Positions 5,497 through 7,054 of a stretch of 7,054 nt of DNA are shown here, piece by piece. Within the stretch, counting starts at the first letter, position 1. Every line of letters begins with the position of its first letter. A program made the translations under genes and the position numbers. The notes beneath the pieces were generated by a model, which made no database searches, was not told the origin of the DNA, and saw only the letters and a list, made by a program, of their open reading frames with translations. Source of the DNA: JACCUZ01 sp038246575 (lineage in GTDB: Bacteria; Actinomycetota; Actinomycetes; JACCUZ01); contig JBBRVU010000200.1 in assembly GCA_038246575.1 (NCBI GenBank), positions 1 to 7,054 on the forward strand, in the 5' to 3' direction.

Positions 5497-5883
5497 CTAG
5501 GCGCTGGCTCGGAGGTTGCCGCGCAGCAGCGCGAGTCGCTCGTCGAGGATGACCTCGAGCTCCGGGATCGTCCGGCGCTCCATCAGGTGCTGCCACGGCG
5601 TCTTGGCCGGCGGGCGTCCGCCGCGGGCCGCCAGGTCGATGGCGTCCCGGGCCTGCGTCGCGACGTCCGGGTCGAGACCGTCGGCAACAGCTCCGTTGCC
5701 GCACTCGGCGCAGTCCCAGACCATGGGCAGGGCGTCGGCCTCCGCGGAGAACGGGACGTCTGTGACGTGGCCCTCGGGGCACACGTACCGAGCCGCGCGG
5801 ACCTCTGCCGTGCTCGGGCCGTCGCCCTTCTCGTAGCTCTTGCCGCCCATGTTCGACCCGACGATCCTGCCTCGCCCTGCCAC
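5497..5883 (-). CDS. rbpA: RNA polymerase-binding protein RbpA (128 aa)
   Basis: RbpA is an actinobacterial protein that binds RNA polymerase and the principal sigma factor and stabilises the open promoter complex. Seen: start at GTG 5883, preceded by GGGAG about six bases upstream, giving MAGRGRIVGSNMGG; the frame is open further upstream to 5976 but that extension does not resemble the family. The central domain has C35-x3-H39 (CPEGH) and C58-x2-C61 (CAEC), the expected zinc-ligand spacing. The C-terminal part PPAKTPWQHLMERRTIPELEVILDERL matches the basic linker and the sigma-interacting helix region of the family. At 128 residues it is a little longer than the roughly 110-125 usual. It is a housekeeping gene unrelated to the peptide locus. 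Confidence 0.93.
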   Translation of the reverse strand: MAGRGRIVGSNMGGKSYEKGDGPSTAEVRAARYVCPEGHVTDVPFSAEADALPMVWDCAECGNGAVADGLDPDVATQARDAIDLAARGGRPPAKTPWQHLMERRTIPELEVILDERLALLRGNLRASA

Positions 5884-6193
5884 TGTGACTCCCTCGCTCG
5901 ATGGCCGACCGCAGCAGTGTGGTTCCGGGCCGAGGTCGGCCTGCGGAAAAACTACGGAAGGTGCGACGGGGACCACGGTCCCGCGCGTCGCCTGGAGGAG
6001 TCTACCGGTTTCCGACGAGAATCCGGGCCACTGGCCACGTCGCCGCAGGTCAGAGGCCCGTCACGGTGTGTCCGAGGGGGATTCGCCCGGCGACGAGCGG
6101 CGGTTGGCTCAGCAGCGGGCAGCACGCGGAACGACGTATGCACCTGCGCTCCGGTCCGCCCTACAGTGGAGAACCACCGAGGGTGGTGAGCCC
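5884..6193. other. Intergenic region between rbpA and the LuxR pseudogene
   Basis: About 310 bases between two divergent genes. It must hold the rbpA promoter on the minus strand and formerly one for the LuxR gene, but I see no clear -35/-10 pair, riboswitch or RNA gene. The open frames crossing it have no family resemblance and no ribosome binding site. Confidence 0.6.
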
Positions 6194-6852
6194 ATGGCCG
6201 GCAGCAGCATCACCGAGCGTGACCTGCGTGCGCTTCTCGATGTGGTCTCCCCGGAGGCTGTTGCCTCCGTGGGCCCCGAGATGCCCGAGCAGGTGCTCCG
6301 CGGGCTGGCCGAGCTGATCCCCTGCTCATCGGTGAGCTTCTTCGTCATGGACCGCTATCGCCGCGAGATGCCCGCCATGCAGGAGTTGTTCTTGTAGAAG
6401 CTTCCCCCCTACGACGACCCGGAGTCCGACGCGCTGTTCTGGCAGGCCTGCCGGGACTGCGCCCTGTGCAGCCGCAACCCCCAGTCCGTGGGGACGGCGG
6501 TGACCACCTGGCAGGACTCCACTCCGAGCGGGAGTACCAACACATCGGATGGCCGACGACCACCGACGTACCGGCTACTGGCACGATCTGGTGGTTCTCC
6601 TCCCACCGCAGGGCAGGGACGAACGCCACCTGCTGGATCGACATCCGCGAACGGATCGAGGCGCAGCGCCGCACCGTCCCGGTCGAGCTGCTCCGCCGCG
6701 TGGCCACCGGCGACACGAACAGGCAAGTGGCCCGCGACCTCGGCGTGTCTGAGGGAACAGTCAGCAAGCACCTGGAGAACATCTACGCCCGCCTCGAGGT
6801 GCACAGCCGAACCGAAGCTTTAGCAAGGGTCGGAGACCTCCTGGCCCCCTAG
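6194..6852 (+). pseudogene. LuxR-family transcriptional regulator, multiply disrupted
   Basis: Seen: ATG 6194 (after GGTGAG) begins MAGSSITERDLRALLDVVSP and reads in frame to TAG at 6395-6397, in a stretch MQELFL*KLPPYDDPESDALFW that is clearly one protein. After VTTWQD the frame changes twice, each time by one missing base: HSEREYQHIG (about 6520-6548), then MADDHRRTGYWHDLVVLLPPQG (about 6549-6616). From about 6640 a third change brings in RERIEAQRRTVP and a complete GerE-type helix-turn-helix (ELLRRVATGDTNRQVARDLGVSEGTVSKHLENIYARLEVHSRTEALARV). Compared with the layout usual in this regulator type, roughly 25-30 residues before the linker and a few before ELLRRV (the PRQ-like part) are missing. 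One nonsense codon, two single-base losses and internal deletions make this a decayed gene. Its inducer was probably never defined. Confidence 0.85.
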
Positions 6853-6932
6853 CGCCGCGCGATGCTCGGGCACACGAACGTGCGTCACCCGCTGCCGAGG
6901 CCCTGGCCGTGCCTCACCGGTCGATCGTTGTG

Positions 6933-7018
6933 TGTCCGAGGGGGGACTTGAACCCCCATGCCCGGTAAAGGGCACTAGCACCTCAAGCTAGCGCGTCTGC
7001 CAATTCCGCCACCCGGAC
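6933..7018 (-). tRNA. tRNA-Leu(GAG)
   Basis: Minus strand, 86 nt, class II. The acceptor GTCCGGG pairs with CTCGGAC (one G-U), discriminator A. The anticodon stem CTAGC/GCTAG encloses the loop TTGAGGT, giving anticodon GAG (reads CUC and CUU). A long variable arm (GCCC/GGGC around TTTAC) and the T loop TTCAAGT are present. The 3' CCA is not encoded (CAC follows the discriminator). Confidence 0.97.
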
Positions 7019-7054
7019 GAGGTGTCACGCTTGAGCGAGCACCTGGTGGGTGCC

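Noticed and set aside
7019..7054. GCACC/GGTGC inverted repeat upstream of the tRNA
   Set aside because: Five-base stem at the window edge on the 5' side of the tRNA; no feature can be supported.

Overview
The window comes from a high-GC actinobacterium. The codon third positions of the convincing genes are almost all G or C. An RbpA-type RNA polymerase-binding protein, a SARP/BTAD regulator and a LuxR regulator of the kind common in soil actinomycetes point the same way. I cannot name the genus from the sequence alone.

The left half (1-4581) looks like one small peptide-processing locus. Reading leftwards on the minus strand, it starts with two related short genes (peptides A and B). They share a head motif LLPxRETL and a small-residue, Asn-rich tail containing NAAS. 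After them comes a poorly defined coding-like stretch, then a large intact gene fusing an intramembrane M50 zinc metalloprotease to a MinD/ParA-like ATPase (756 aa). Last is an exported CxxC protein whose start overlaps the fusion's stop by ATGA and which runs off the window edge. A GC-rich hairpin separates peptide A from peptide B. On the plus strand, facing away from the peptides, lie a 66-aa small protein and a broken SARP-type regulator. The space between the two directions holds an 11-bp-period direct repeat, the geometry of SARP operators, and nested inverted repeats.

My inference is that A and B are precursor or substrate peptides that the M50 protease cuts, possibly with ATP-driven handling by the fused ATPase and an extracellular partner in the CxxC protein. 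The SARP would have controlled the locus. As written, both peptide genes need a one-base correction to join the conserved head to the conserved tail, and the SARP has a stop and a one-base insertion. Either the locus is decaying or this copy contains indel errors. The 2.27-kb fusion gene is intact.

The right half (4630-7054) is ordinary chromosome: a GrpB/UPF0157 protein, an FmdB-type zinc ribbon protein, RbpA, a multiply damaged LuxR-family regulator, and a tRNA-Leu(GAG) on the minus strand. No CRISPR array, transposase or integrase was seen.
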